From assembly GCA_964546955.1 (NCBI GenBank), contig CAZJLP010000036.1:1-54478 (forward strand): a stretch of 54,478 nucleotides of DNA, given 5' to 3'. The position numbers and the translations under genes are program-made. Below the pieces are notes generated by a model. The model searched no databases. It saw only the letters and a program-made list of their open reading frames with translations, and had not been told where the DNA came from. Source of the stretch: CAZJLP01 sp964546955 (GTDB lineage: Bacteria; Verrucomicrobiota; Verrucomicrobiia; Opitutales; Opitutaceae). Position 1 is the stretch's first letter. The number at the start of each line of letters is the position of its first letter. This document shows positions 33,397 to 41,622 of the stretch, piece by piece.

Positions 33397-33954
33397 TCAG
33401 CGCGCGCGTCGGTAGTGAATCGCTACCGCGCCGCAGCGGAGCGGGCTGGCCGAAACCAGCTCGAGCCGCCGCGTGGCGGGCAGCCCGCTTTGGTACAGGG
33501 TCGGGCCGTGGCCGGCGAGCTTCGGGTGGACGAGGAACTTGTACTCGTCGATGAGATCCAGCCGATCCAGCTCGGTCGCGAGCTTGCCGCTGCCGAGGAG
33601 CACGCCGGCCGGGGTCACGTCCTTGAGCTTCTGCACGCCCATGCGCAGGTCGCCGGCGATGTGGTGGCTGTTGGTCCACGGGAAGTCCTTGCGCGTGGAC
33701 GACACCACGTACTTCGGCTTGGTCTCCAGCTTGACAGCCCATTCGCGGATCGCCGGAGGCGCCTCCTCGTCGCCGCGGGCGACCGCCGGCCAGTAGCTCT
33801 CCATCATCTCGTAGGTGACGCGGCCCCACAGCATCGCGCCGCTCTCGTCCATGAGGCCGGTGAAGAAAGCGTGCGTCTCGTCGTCGACGATCCCCTCCTG
33901 GTGGTCGACGCAGCCGTCCAGGGTGACATTGATGGTGAAGGTCAGCAGCCCCAT
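33397..33954 (-). CDS. Dihydrofolate reductase / RibD C-terminal-like protein
   Basis: ATG 33954 is supported by AAGGAG upstream; the 185-residue product opens with GLLTFTINVTLDGCVDHQEG. ESGAMLWGRVTYEMMESYW, KPKYVVSSTRKDFPWTNSH and PAGVLLGSGKLATELDRLDL follow. This is the NADPH-binding reductase fold of the RibD C-terminal family ('dihydrofolate reductase family protein'), which is usually not a true folate reductase. The substrate is unknown. It is divergent from the DoxX gene, with repeat copy 8 between them. Confidence 0.9.
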   Translation of the reverse strand: MGLLTFTINVTLDGCVDHQEGIVDDETHAFFTGLMDESGAMLWGRVTYEMMESYWPAVARGDEEAPPAIREWAVKLETKPKYVVSSTRKDFPWTNSHHIAGDLRMGVQKLKDVTPAGVLLGSGKLATELDRLDLIDEYKFLVHPKLAGHGPTLYQSGLPATRRLELVSASPLRCGAVAIHYRRAR

Positions 33955-33999
33955 GCGGCGAGTCTCCTTCGGAACGAGGCATCGGGTCAATGTTCCGGG

Positions 34000-34030
34000 G
34001 AGCTGTTTTAGCCTGTGCCTAATTCTAGTC
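34000..34030 (+). repeat. TAGCCTGTCCC repeat, copy 8
   Basis: Reads GAGCTGTTTTAGCCTGTGCC then TAATTCTAGTC, in the divergent intergenic region between the DHFR-like and DoxX genes. Confidence 0.82.
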
Positions 34031-34151
34031 CGCGCGAAAATGAGAGAGTGAGGCAGGTATTTTTGTAGAGTCGCCGCTTGCGACGAGCCTACAGAGGAGA
34101 GGAAAATTTCATGCGCCCTGTCCGAAACGCGAATGTCCGTTCGTTGGCTCT

Positions 34152-34631
34152 ATGAAACCCAACAACGATATGAATGCTCCCACCGTTTCCGTCTCCCTGC
34201 CCGCCGCCGCCCCGGCGTCCTCGACCAAGTCCTTCACCCGGCACTTCCCGACCGTCGCGCGCGTGCTGCTCGGCCTGATGTTCGCCGTCTTCGGGCTGAA
34301 TGGATTTCTCAACTTCATCCCGACGCCCGCCACGCCGCCGCCGGAGGGCGCGATGGCGTTCGCGATCGCGCTAATGAAGACCGGCTACATGATGCCGCTG
34401 ATCAAGGGCACCGAGGTGCTTGTCGGCGGGCTGCTCCTCCTCAACCGCTTCGTGCCGCTTGCGCTCGTGCTGCTCGCACCGGTGGTCGTGAACATCGTCG
34501 CGTTCCACGCGTTCCTCGCGCCGACCGGTTTCGGCATGACGGTTGTCATCGTCGGACTTCAGCTCTATCTTGCGTGGAGCTATCGCAGTGCCTACTGTCC
34601 ACTGCTCACGGCCCGCGCCAAGGCGGGCTGA
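34152..34631 (+). CDS. DoxX-like membrane protein
   Basis: The 159-residue protein has four predicted TM helices (VARVLLGLMFAVFGLNGFLN; MPLIKGTEVLVGGLLLLNRF; LALVLLAPVVVNIVAFHAFL; MTVVIVGLQLYLAWSYRSAY). RVLLGLMFxxxGLNGF is typical of the DoxX family. A Ser/Ala/Pro-rich N-terminal stretch precedes them; a second ATG at 34170 is also plausible. DoxX-like proteins are small membrane proteins with roles in redox or detoxification complexes. It is followed 66 bp later by the DUF1428 gene, probably in one transcript. Confidence 0.87.
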   Translation: MKPNNDMNAPTVSVSLPAAAPASSTKSFTRHFPTVARVLLGLMFAVFGLNGFLNFIPTPATPPPEGAMAFAIALMKTGYMMPLIKGTEVLVGGLLLLNRFVPLALVLLAPVVVNIVAFHAFLAPTGFGMTVVIVGLQLYLAWSYRSAYCPLLTARAKAG

Positions 34632-34697
34632 ACGACTCCCCTCAGTCATCCTCGACCCTCACTTTCTCACCCAAACAAAAACCAAGGAGATATCATC

Positions 34698-35066
34698 ATG
34701 TCCACCTACATTGACGGATTCGTTTTCAACGTGCCGAAGAAGAACCTCGCGCAGTATAAAAAAATGGCGCAACTCGGGGCGAAGGTCTGGATGGACCACG
34801 GCGCGGTGTCCTACCGCGAGTGCGTGGGCGAGGACCTGAAGGTCAAATTTGGCCTGCCGTTCCCCAAGCTCACGAAAGCGAAGCCGACCGAGATCGTCTG
34901 TTTTTCCTGGATCGAATACAAATCCCGCGCGCACCGCGACAAGGTGAACGCGAAGGTAATGAAGGATAAACGCATGGAGAATGCGTGCGATCCGAACAAT
35001 CCGCCGTTCGACATGACTAAAATGGCCTACGGCGGCTTCGAGGTGCTGGTGTCCGGAGGTAAGTAA
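34698..35066 (+). CDS. DUF1428 (YbaA-like) protein
   Basis: The 122-residue product has MSTYIDGFVFNVPKKNL, GAVSYRECVGEDLK and FSWIEYKSRAHRDKVNAKVM, the signatures of the DUF1428 ferredoxin-like (dimeric alpha-beta barrel) family. A strong AAGGAGA Shine-Dalgarno lies 8-9 nt upstream of the start. The function is unknown; it is widespread as a single accessory gene. Probably co-transcribed with the DoxX gene. Confidence 0.93.
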   Translation: MSTYIDGFVFNVPKKNLAQYKKMAQLGAKVWMDHGAVSYRECVGEDLKVKFGLPFPKLTKAKPTEIVCFSWIEYKSRAHRDKVNAKVMKDKRMENACDPNNPPFDMTKMAYGGFEVLVSGGK

Positions 35067-35099
35067 GTTTCTCACTCACCGCAGATCACGAAGGACACG

Positions 35100-35132
35100 G
35101 AGCTGTTTTTAGCCTGTCCCTCATTCTTATCT
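35100..35132 (+). repeat. TAGCCTGTCCC repeat, copy 9
   Basis: Reads AGCTGTTTTTAGCCTGTCCC then TCATTCT, 34 bp after the DUF1428 stop. Confidence 0.83.
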
Positions 35133-35277
35133 CCGGTGCCCATCGGTGTGAATGAGGAATGTCCTTTTGAGATGATCTCGCCGTTGGTAGCTAGGCGTGA
35201 ATCCCGAAAGTTTTCCGTCTATGCCAAAACTTGTGGTGACAAACTTAGCGCTCAGCCGTTACTCACTTTGACAAAGT

Positions 35278-35307
35278 AAAAAACCGCCCGGGGTTCCCCG
35301 GGCGGTT
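35278..35307 (-). terminator. Strong intrinsic terminator of the polysaccharide-lyase-like gene
   Basis: Twelve-base complementary arms (35282-35293, 35296-35307), CCGCCCGGGG core, followed on the minus strand by TTTTAC. It lies 27 bp after the stop of the minus-strand gene. Confidence 0.88.
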
Positions 35308-35333
35308 ACGTGCGCAAAACAGATCTATATATA

Positions 35334-36776
35334 TTACGGCGTCAGCGTGAACTTGTCCGCCGAGAGGGTGTAGCTGCTCGACGACCCATTTTTGCCTGTC
35401 ACTGTTAGCCGGATCTTGTGCGTTCCCGCCGTGGTGAAGGTCACCGTTCCAAAGGTGCGGGTCGGGTACGAAGCGGTGGAGGCGTACTGATCGAGCGTTC
35501 CGCCGATCTGCACACCGTCGACCTTCAGATTCAGGATGCCACGGTTGTTGTTGGTCTTGTAGGACATCCCTAGCGTGTAGGTGCCGGCCGGAATGCTGGG
35601 GGTCGTGAACTCAACCCAGCTACCCGTCCCCGTGGAATTCAGGGTGACACGAGCGCCTCCGCTTGCGGACGCATCGGTATCGGTGGTGGCAGCCGTGCCA
35701 CTGGTGGTGCGCGTGGCACTTTCCGCCTCAAACACGACCGGTGAAAGCGATGTGATCGTATAGGTGGCGCTCGTCACGGAGCTATTGTTCGAGCCCGCCT
35801 GGTACGCGATCGCCTTAAGCGTCCGGCTGGAGCTGATGGTGACCGGCCCCGTGTAGACAGTGCCAACGCTCGAGGAGGGCGTGGAGCCGTCCACCGTGTA
35901 GCGAATCGTCGCTCCACTGGTTGCTGTCGTGATCGTCACCGTCTGCGCGGTAGCATACGTGCCGCCCCCTGGGCTAAATCCCGGAGCGGAGACCGTTGGG
36001 GTCGTCGCAGTGATCTGCGTCGCCTGCACATTCTGGTGTTCGAGATAATCGTCTCCGATCGGCATGCCGTTGCTTTGGCCACGATAAAGACCCCACTTCG
36101 GCTGGTACTCAGGCGCCCCCGTGCGATACATATGCGTATTGTTCACCCCGGTGAAGGCGTCGCCGTTGACTGAGGCAACGAGCATGCCGTCATTGGCGCC
36201 GTCGGTAGAGCTGATGCGTAGCCGGAAGGCCACTGTCTTCCACGTCGCGGGCGCCCAGTTGAATGTGCGCACGTCGGTCAAACCACTGTTAGTGCCCGAG
36301 CAGTAAGAGACGGCAGTGACAGTGTTCGAGTCGATTGACTGAGTCACCAACGGAGCGCCAATGTCGCCCGCTCCGTAACCCTTGACCTGCGTGATGTGGC
36401 AAAAGCGTCCTCCCGTCACGAACGACGAGTTAGTCCGCCACGTCGAACGATATTCAAATGTTTGTCCCTTTAGCTGGCGCGGCCCGAGTACTTTCACTTC
36501 GGCGCGGCCGCGGTCATTGCTCGTGGTGTCGCGGTCGCCATCCCACCATTGGCCATTGCGGAAGCGCAGCATCATCCGAAACGTTCCAGCGCCTTGGTCG
36601 GTGATGTTGACGTAGCTGTCGTTCGTAAAGGCGTTAGTGTTAGGATTATACGTTACGGTCGGTTCTTCAATACCGCCGAAGCTGCTAAGGCTGCTCGCGG
36701 TGACACCGAAAGACGGCAACGCGGAAAAGGCACATAGAGCGAACGTGAGTGCCTTGGGGAGGGACGGGAGTTTCAT
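35334..36776 (-). CDS. Secreted polysaccharide-lyase-like protein with CHB_HEX_C-like and CBM domains
   Basis: The 480-residue product starts with a signal peptide (LPKALTFALCAFSALPSFG). Residues about 27-255 form a beta-rich domain (MMLRFRNGQWWDGDRDTT; GRAEVKVLG; GGRFCHITQVKGYG) that resembles the jelly-roll of heparin-lyase-I/PL20-like enzymes. Residues about 258-340 are a chitobiase C-terminal-type domain (PGFSPGGGTYATAQTVTI; IRYTVDGSTPSSS). Residues about 350-480 look like a CBM6/35-type domain (VFEAESATR; GSWVEFTTPSIPAGTYTLGM). It probably binds and cleaves an extracellular polysaccharide. It ends in a strong terminator. Confidence 0.75.
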   Translation of the reverse strand: MKLPSLPKALTFALCAFSALPSFGVTASSLSSFGGIEEPTVTYNPNTNAFTNDSYVNITDQGAGTFRMMLRFRNGQWWDGDRDTTSNDRGRAEVKVLGPRQLKGQTFEYRSTWRTNSSFVTGGRFCHITQVKGYGAGDIGAPLVTQSIDSNTVTAVSYCSGTNSGLTDVRTFNWAPATWKTVAFRLRISSTDGANDGMLVASVNGDAFTGVNNTHMYRTGAPEYQPKWGLYRGQSNGMPIGDDYLEHQNVQATQITATTPTVSAPGFSPGGGTYATAQTVTITTATSGATIRYTVDGSTPSSSVGTVYTGPVTISSSRTLKAIAYQAGSNNSSVTSATYTITSLSPVVFEAESATRTTSGTAATTDTDASASGGARVTLNSTGTGSWVEFTTPSIPAGTYTLGMSYKTNNNRGILNLKVDGVQIGGTLDQYASTASYPTRTFGTVTFTTAGTHKIRLTVTGKNGSSSSYTLSADKFTLTP

Positions 36777-37256
36777 GGATAGTTTGAGATGAACAAGATA
36801 CGTCTCAACCTGCCGCCGCAGAAGCGGGCATGCAGGCGAAGATTAGCGCCAATATGTTGCAATAAATCTCTCTGCCCAGTCTTCCGTAGCTTTGATCGTT
36901 AACCATGCAGGGTGGTACTTCCATCCGTCGCGCATAAGCGAAAGGCGCGGGTGAACGTCCAAACGTCCAGCTGTTTTAGTTGTCCCTAATTCTTCGCCTA
37001 TTATCTGGGTCCGTCCCTTATCAGGGGCCCCAATTAATAGTCCTGAATCGCGATGAGGGCTTTTGGTGGCCACGCAGCGAAACTCGGCCACGTATCGGCT
37101 GACGGACGATGCCCCCGTGTTCAGGTTTGCCGTCAGTTATCATAATAGACCTCGTTGTCAGCGACGTAGCCCGGTCGAGGGAAAACTCTCAGAAAACTGT
37201 GAATCAGCATCGGCCCAGCGGGCGGAATCGACCGTCCGCCGCGCTGCGCTAATCTG
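36777..37256. other. Gene-poor region with repeat copy 10 and a possible gene remnant
   Basis: Repeat copy 10 lies at 36968-36996. On the minus strand about 36843-36945 encodes RLSLMRDGWKYHPAWLTIKA then TEDWAERFIATYWR and a stop, which reads like a natural protein C-terminus. The frame upstream of it runs straight into the repeat. It may be the 3' end of a gene whose 5' part was lost at the repeat. No other gene is supported. Confidence 0.4.
36968..36996 (+). repeat. TAGCCTGTCCC repeat, copy 10 (shortened)
   Basis: Reads CAGCTGTTTTAGTTGTCCC then TAATTCTTCG. A partial second unit (GGTCCGTCCCTTATCAGGGG) follows at about 37008. Confidence 0.75.
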
Positions 37257-37262
37257 ATGTGC

Positions 37263-37736
37263 ATGATTCACTCCCTGAAGGCTCTCTTGGTCACCGTGAT
37301 TGTTGCAGCACCCGCCCTCGCAGATACGAAAATTTCGATTGAAATCGGCGGCAGTCGGTCCGGCAACTCGACGTCCGCCGCGTCGGCGCCCTCCGGCAAG
37401 AAGGGCGGCCCGCCACCCCGGGCCCCCGCCCACGGCCATCGCGCGAAGCACACGTACCGCTATTTCCCCGGCCACGACGTCTATTTTGAGCCGGCGCGCA
37501 GCATGTACTTTTATCTCGAGGCTGGCGCTTGGAAAATCGGCGCGCGCCTGCCCGATACCTTTAAGATCGATCTTGGAGCCTCTGTGGAAATCGGCATGGA
37601 CTCGGACAAGCCCTACCAATTTCACAACGAGATCAAGCAAGCTCATCCCGGCCGCGGCCATTCCGCGAGCGCGCCAGGCCACACGTCGGACGACAAGCCC
37701 GGCAAGGGTCAGGGCAAGGGCAAGAAAAAGGACTGA
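37263..37736 (+). CDS. Small secreted protein, function unknown
   Basis: ATG 37263 is preferred over the one two codons earlier; both give the signal peptide IHSLKALLVTVIVAAPALA. The mature part has a low-complexity spacer and a conserved-looking core (HTYRYFPGHDVYFEPARSMY; FYLEAGAWKIGARLPD; DSDKPYQFHNEIKQ), then a Lys/Gly-rich tail (KPGKGQGKGKKKD). Similar short exported proteins with a YxYFP-VYF-YFYL-W pattern occur in other bacteria without known function. It is flanked by repeat copies 10 and 11. Confidence 0.75.
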   Translation: MIHSLKALLVTVIVAAPALADTKISIEIGGSRSGNSTSAASAPSGKKGGPPPRAPAHGHRAKHTYRYFPGHDVYFEPARSMYFYLEAGAWKIGARLPDTFKIDLGASVEIGMDSDKPYQFHNEIKQAHPGRGHSASAPGHTSDDKPGKGQGKGKKKD

Positions 37737-37753
37737 CGCAGCGGGAATGGGTA

Positions 37754-37789
37754 GAGCTCCGTGTTTTTAGCCCGTCCCTTATTCTGGGC
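37754..37789 (+). repeat. TAGCCTGTCCC repeat, copy 11
   Basis: Reads GTGTTTTTAGCCCGTCCC then TTATTCTGGGCC, with a 3-base insertion after GAGCTC, 18 bp after the preceding stop. Confidence 0.8.
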
Positions 37790-37914
37790 CGTGCTTCGAG
37801 TGGCCTGCCAACCGGCCCAGTCATATCAATAAGTTAGGTCTGCCCCTTCTCTTCTTGGCGGCCTACATGACAAGCGCCCCCGGCGAGGCCTCCCCCAGCA
37901 CCGACTCGACCCGT

Positions 37915-38262
37915 TCACCCAGCAGCGAGGCTTTTCAGGCGGTGCCCTACTCTTACCACCGCCTCGATCGCGGGTTTCAGCTCCAGCCCTAATTCGGAAA
38001 GCGAATACTCCACCGTCGGCGGCGAGGTCGGCATCACCCTGCGCAGTACAACCCCGTATTTCTCCAATTTCCTCAGCCGCGTCGTCAACGTTTTGGCCGA
38101 GATCCGCTGAATGTCTCCCCTCAGCTCGCTAAAACGCCTCGGCCCAGCGCTCAAATACCAGATGATGTTGGGTGTCCACGCGCCGCCCAGAATGCTCATA
38201 CAGTGCGTGAGCGGGCACTTTTCAGGGGGGAGAGAGACCTTGTTTTTTCGGCGCGAGACCAC
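37915..38262 (-). CDS. HxlR family transcriptional regulator
   Basis: The 115-residue winged-helix protein has the family's opening Cys motif CPLTHCMSILGGAWTPNIIW and GPRRFSELRGDIQRISAKTL then TTRLRKLEKYGVV. HxlR proteins often sense electrophiles or reactive species through the N-terminal Cys; here two are present. It is divergent from the DUF5069/nitronate monooxygenase genes, which it probably controls. Confidence 0.92.
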   Translation of the reverse strand: MVSRRKNKVSLPPEKCPLTHCMSILGGAWTPNIIWYLSAGPRRFSELRGDIQRISAKTLTTRLRKLEKYGVVLRRVMPTSPPTVEYSLSELGLELKPAIEAVVRVGHRLKSLAAG

Positions 38263-38328
38263 GGCGGGAAGGTTTTCGGCAGTTACCAGTTTGAAACCAC
38301 ATTATGTGATTACTGATGGATATCAAGT

Positions 38329-38340
38329 TTACAAAAGTAA
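38329..38340. promoter_or_regulatory. Candidate HxlR operator
   Basis: TTACAAAAGTAA is a perfect inverted repeat in the 100-bp divergent intergenic region, 23 bp before the DUF5069 start. It resembles TACT/AGTA-type HxlR/YodB sites. Confidence 0.45.
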
Positions 38341-38362
38341 CCACACGGGGCTTCGTTGCGGC

Positions 38363-38854
38363 ATGAACCATCAAATTCCGACGCTCGATACGCCCACTCT
38401 CGTCTCCTCTCCCGCGCCCGATCTCACCCGGCGCGCACCGCGCAGTCCGCGCGTCCGTCTTGGCGGATACGCCCTCCTGCCTCGACTGCTCGACAAGTGC
38501 CGCGCCTCCCTTGCCGGCACCATCGGCGAATATCACACCAACTGCCCCCTAGACCACCACTTCCTGTCGTTCGTCGGCCTGGAGTACGATCCGCTACGCG
38601 CCGATCTCGCCCAAGGTCGAACGGATGGCGAGATCCTGCAATGGATTACCACCCACGCCCAAACTCCGCGGTCTCCGTGGGAAATCGCCAACTGGTCTGC
38701 CTACCAGGAAGCGCGCCTTCCCGGCAGCGACGCCGAGACCGCAAAATTCTTCGCCACACTTCTGGGCAAACTCAGCCAGACTCGCGCCGACATCCATACG
38801 TGGGTCGAGTTGCTCGACCTGGACGACCACGTGAGTTTCGGCGGTACCGCTTGA
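38363..38854 (+). CDS. DUF5069 domain protein
   Basis: ATG 38363 gives 163 residues; the longer in-frame extension runs back through the HxlR gene and is rejected. RSPRVRLGGYALLPRLLDKC, RASLAGTIGEYHTNCPLDHH and FLSFVGLEYDPLR match the DUF5069 family, small soluble helical proteins of unknown role often found beside oxidoreductases. The nitronate monooxygenase gene starts 24 bp later, so the two form an operon. Confidence 0.88.
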   Translation: MNHQIPTLDTPTLVSSPAPDLTRRAPRSPRVRLGGYALLPRLLDKCRASLAGTIGEYHTNCPLDHHFLSFVGLEYDPLRADLAQGRTDGEILQWITTHAQTPRSPWEIANWSAYQEARLPGSDAETAKFFATLLGKLSQTRADIHTWVELLDLDDHVSFGGTA

Positions 38855-38878
38855 AAGCCCTCCCGAAAAAGGCACCTC

Positions 38879-39949
38879 ATGGACATGGTCACTTCCGCCA
38901 CGCGCCGCTTAGGCATCCGCTACCCGATCATTCAGGGACCTTTCGGCGGCGGACTTTCCACGGTTCAGCTCGCCTCCGCGGTATCGAACAAGGGAGGCTT
39001 GGGTTCCTACGGAGCGCACCTGCTCTCGCCGTCCGAAATTCATGCGGTCGTCGGGGAGCTGCGGCGGGCCACGAACGCGCCGTTCGCAATCAACTTGTGG
39101 GTTTCCGATCACGACCCGGGCGCTCGCACCATGAGCCGCTCCGAATACGAGCGTGGCGCGGCCCTGTTCGCACCGGTCTACGAAGAACTCGGTATCGCCA
39201 TCCCCGCTTTTCCCGAGCCGCCGACGTGGGGTTTTGCGGAACAGGTTGCCGCAGTGCTCGAGGCCAAACCGCCCGTCTTCAGTTTTGTTTTCGGCTTTCC
39301 GCCCTCCGAAGTTCTTTCCGCGTGTCGCGCTCGCGGCATCGTCACGATTGGTGCCGCGACCACCGTCGACGAGTCGAAGGCAGTAGAAGCCGCCGGCATA
39401 GACTTGGTCGTGGCAACCGGCTTCGAGGCCGGCGGTCATCGGCCCTCTTTCCTTCAGGCAGCGGAAGCATCTTTAATGGGCACGCTCGCCCTTGTGCCCC
39501 AAGTGGCTGCTCGCGTCAGCATCCCCGTTATCGCCGCCGGCGGCATCGTCGACGAACGCGGCATGGCCGCGGCCTTCGCGCTCGGCGCACAGGCAGTGCA
39601 ACTCGGCACGGCGTTTCTTGCTTGCGAAGAATCTGGCGCGACGCGCCTGCACCGGGAGAGCCTCTCTACCGATGCTGCCAGCACCACGACACTTTCGCGG
39701 GCTTTCAGTGGGCGGCTGGCGCGCCTTATTCGCAATCGCTTCATCGATCGCATGGAATCCAGCGGAGTTCGTCCCCTAGCCTACCCTTGGCAAGGTTGGT
39801 TCACTAGCTTTCTCAAAGATGCCGCCGCCCAACAGAACCGTCCCGACTATCTCGCCTTGTACGCGAGCCAAGCCGCCCCGCTCGTGCGGCACCGGACAGC
39901 GGGGGACCTCATGCAAGCGCTCATCTCGGGAATAGACCGGCTAAAGTAA
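38879..39949 (+). CDS. Nitronate monooxygenase (2-nitropropane dioxygenase family)
   Basis: The 356-residue FMN TIM-barrel protein opens with LGIRYPIIQGPFGGGLSTVQ and continues with FVFGFPPSEVLSACRARGI, GIDLVVATGFEAGGHRPSF and IPVIAAGGIVDERGMAAAFA then GAQAVQLGTAFL. These are the FMN-phosphate and barrel motifs of nitronate monooxygenase. It oxidises alkyl nitronates such as propionate-3-nitronate to carbonyl compounds. It is preceded by DUF5069 and a divergent HxlR regulator, an arrangement that fits induction by a toxic nitro compound or electrophile. Confidence 0.92.
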   Translation: MDMVTSATRRLGIRYPIIQGPFGGGLSTVQLASAVSNKGGLGSYGAHLLSPSEIHAVVGELRRATNAPFAINLWVSDHDPGARTMSRSEYERGAALFAPVYEELGIAIPAFPEPPTWGFAEQVAAVLEAKPPVFSFVFGFPPSEVLSACRARGIVTIGAATTVDESKAVEAAGIDLVVATGFEAGGHRPSFLQAAEASLMGTLALVPQVAARVSIPVIAAGGIVDERGMAAAFALGAQAVQLGTAFLACEESGATRLHRESLSTDAASTTTLSRAFSGRLARLIRNRFIDRMESSGVRPLAYPWQGWFTSFLKDAAAQQNRPDYLALYASQAAPLVRHRTAGDLMQALISGIDRLK

Positions 39950-40095
39950 GCGCATCCACACGGTGCCTCAGGACCAGCCCTACTGTTTGAACTTTTTTCA
40001 TAACCACGCCGCCACGCTGCAATACGGTTCGGACCATCGCCGATTCAGCCGAAGATTCTTGTAACTCGGCGAGGCGAGAAAGGGTAATTCAGACG

Positions 40096-41370
40096 GTGCA
40101 CTTTCGAGGCAGAATTTTGGTGTTCGTGTTCATCACTCTCGGCATGGGTGTTTGCGGTGTGGCTCAACCTCTTGATGAACGTTTAGGCCACCTGCCCGCC
40201 CCGACCGGCCCGTTCGGCGTAGGCCGGGTGACGATGCTTTGCGAGGACTCATCGAGAATCGAGCCGCTTGATTGGAATGCCGCCCCACGCCGAGTCATGG
40301 TAGACGTTTGGTATCCCGCGGAACGATCCATTTCCAAGGACCATACAGCTGCAGACTATCTCAACTTCCCCGCTTTCGAACATGCCCTCGGGGCAGAGCG
40401 CCTCAAGAGGCAGCTTGGGGACGCCTATGACCCCATCAAAACGGGACGGGTAACCACGCACGCAATCGCAGGCTGCCCCTTCGCAAGCTCGGTCAAGCTC
40501 GCTCCTCTTCTGCTCTTCTCGCCCGGTGGCGGAATGATACGGGAACTCTATACCGCGCAAATGGAGGAGCTCGCCAGCCACGGGTACATTGTTGCCGCGA
40601 TAAATCACAGCTACGACGCATTCCTCACGATATTCCCGGACGGCACCTCCGTGGCGCGTGACGGCAGACGTTGGCCGATAGTACCCTCCTTCGAAGGGGA
40701 AGCGAATCTCAACCAATTGGAATGGCATACCGACGACATGCTGGCCGTCCTAAATCACTTGAGCCGAGGGGAGGCTGCGCCGTCCTCGGACTGGCCGTTT
40801 GCCGGACGGGTCGATGTATCGCGCATAGGAGCGTTCGGCCATTCGTTTGGCGGCGTCGCGGCCGCACATGCCGCTCAAAGAGACCAGCGAATCAAAGCGT
40901 GTCTGAATCAGGACGGAGCCATGGGCATGAAGCCATTTTATCTCGACGCTCAGGGATGGGGCATGAACCAAGCTTTCATGCTCATTGAGCGGCCTCCGAA
41001 CCGCGAGCCGCTTACGGACGGTGAACTGGCGGCAATGAAGATCACCCGAGCGAGGGCTACGGAATTCATCGCCCGACTCAACGCCAATCGAGAGCGCGCG
41101 TTGCGCAGCACCGGAGCCGGCAGCTACCGGGTCCTGCTCCAACGGACGATGACAACCCACATGGATTTTAGTGATCTGCAGAGCCTGTCCGCAAAAGATG
41201 GCATTCAGCTCAGTCAGCGCCTGCGTGTGCTGCAGCTCGTCAGAAGCTATACGCTCGCGTTCTTCGATCGACATGTCCGCGGCCTGCAGACGCCCTTGCT
41301 CGATCGCGACCCGACAGACGAATTCATCGAGTCGATCGAGAGATACGCCCCAGCTAAGCGCCCACTCTGA
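40096..41370 (+). CDS. Exported PAF-acetylhydrolase-like alpha/beta hydrolase
   Basis: GTG 40096 starts a signal peptide (GRILVFVFITLGMGVCGVAQ); the product is 424 residues. LPAPTGPFGVGRVTM and VMVDVWYPAE at the N-terminus, LLLFSPGGG (oxyanion region), ASHGYIVAAINHSYDA and the elbow GAFGHSFGGVAAAH fit the platelet-activating-factor acetylhydrolase II/dienelactone-hydrolase-like family. The nucleophile is the Ser in GHSFGG and the likely His is in TTHMDFSD. The substrate is an unknown ester or lipid. The TGA stop coincides with the first bases of the second repeat element (41368), so the C-terminus may have been set by the element. Confidence 0.87.
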   Translation: MHFRGRILVFVFITLGMGVCGVAQPLDERLGHLPAPTGPFGVGRVTMLCEDSSRIEPLDWNAAPRRVMVDVWYPAERSISKDHTAADYLNFPAFEHALGAERLKRQLGDAYDPIKTGRVTTHAIAGCPFASSVKLAPLLLFSPGGGMIRELYTAQMEELASHGYIVAAINHSYDAFLTIFPDGTSVARDGRRWPIVPSFEGEANLNQLEWHTDDMLAVLNHLSRGEAAPSSDWPFAGRVDVSRIGAFGHSFGGVAAAHAAQRDQRIKACLNQDGAMGMKPFYLDAQGWGMNQAFMLIERPPNREPLTDGELAAMKITRARATEFIARLNANRERALRSTGAGSYRVLLQRTMTTHMDFSDLQSLSAKDGIQLSQRLRVLQLVRSYTLAFFDRHVRGLQTPLLDRDPTDEFIESIERYAPAKRPL

Positions 41371-41460
41371 AACACCGGGTGTGAGTTTGCTTCTGTCCGT
41401 CAAATCGGGCCAATGAGTTCGCCCCCGCCCAATCGGCCCCGATAACTCCCAACACCAAAC
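41368..41460 (+). repeat. Second repeat element, copy B
   Basis: Full-length match to 29934-30027 (TGAAACACC, GTTTGCTTCTGTCCGTCAA, CGGCCCCGA blocks). It begins at the stop codon of the hydrolase gene and, like copy A, is followed by a minus-strand terminator. Confidence 0.75.
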
Positions 41461-41536
41461 CAGTACCGAGGCCGGCTCGGCCGACAGCCCGGCAACTCCA
41501 AACTCCTGTCGCCCCCCCGGGACGGCCGCTTATATG

Positions 41537-41559
41537 AAAAAGGCGCCCTGTTTGGGCGC
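41537..41559 (-). terminator. Intrinsic terminator (minus strand), copy of the one at 30058-30079
   Basis: GCGCCC/GGGCGC arms and a 5-nt loop are followed on the minus strand by CTTTTT. The sequence after it (41560-41575, GTTTGCATACTTGATT) resembles the 3' coding end of the Ig-like gene at 30071. Confidence 0.7.
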
Positions 41560-41622
41560 GCGTTTGCATACTTGATTCCGGAGCTGTGTTTTCTCGGACA
41601 GTCGTAACAGATATTTGTTGAA

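Noticed and set aside
32654..33982. 442-codon minus-strand frame across the RICIN and DHFR-like genes
   Set aside because: It overlaps two well-supported genes in other frames; the translation is Arg/Pro/His-rich and lacks domains.
38356..39807. 483-codon plus-strand frame overlapping DUF5069 and nitronate monooxygenase
   Set aside because: Shadow frame: Arg/Ser/His-rich, no domain, while the overlapped genes have clear family signatures.
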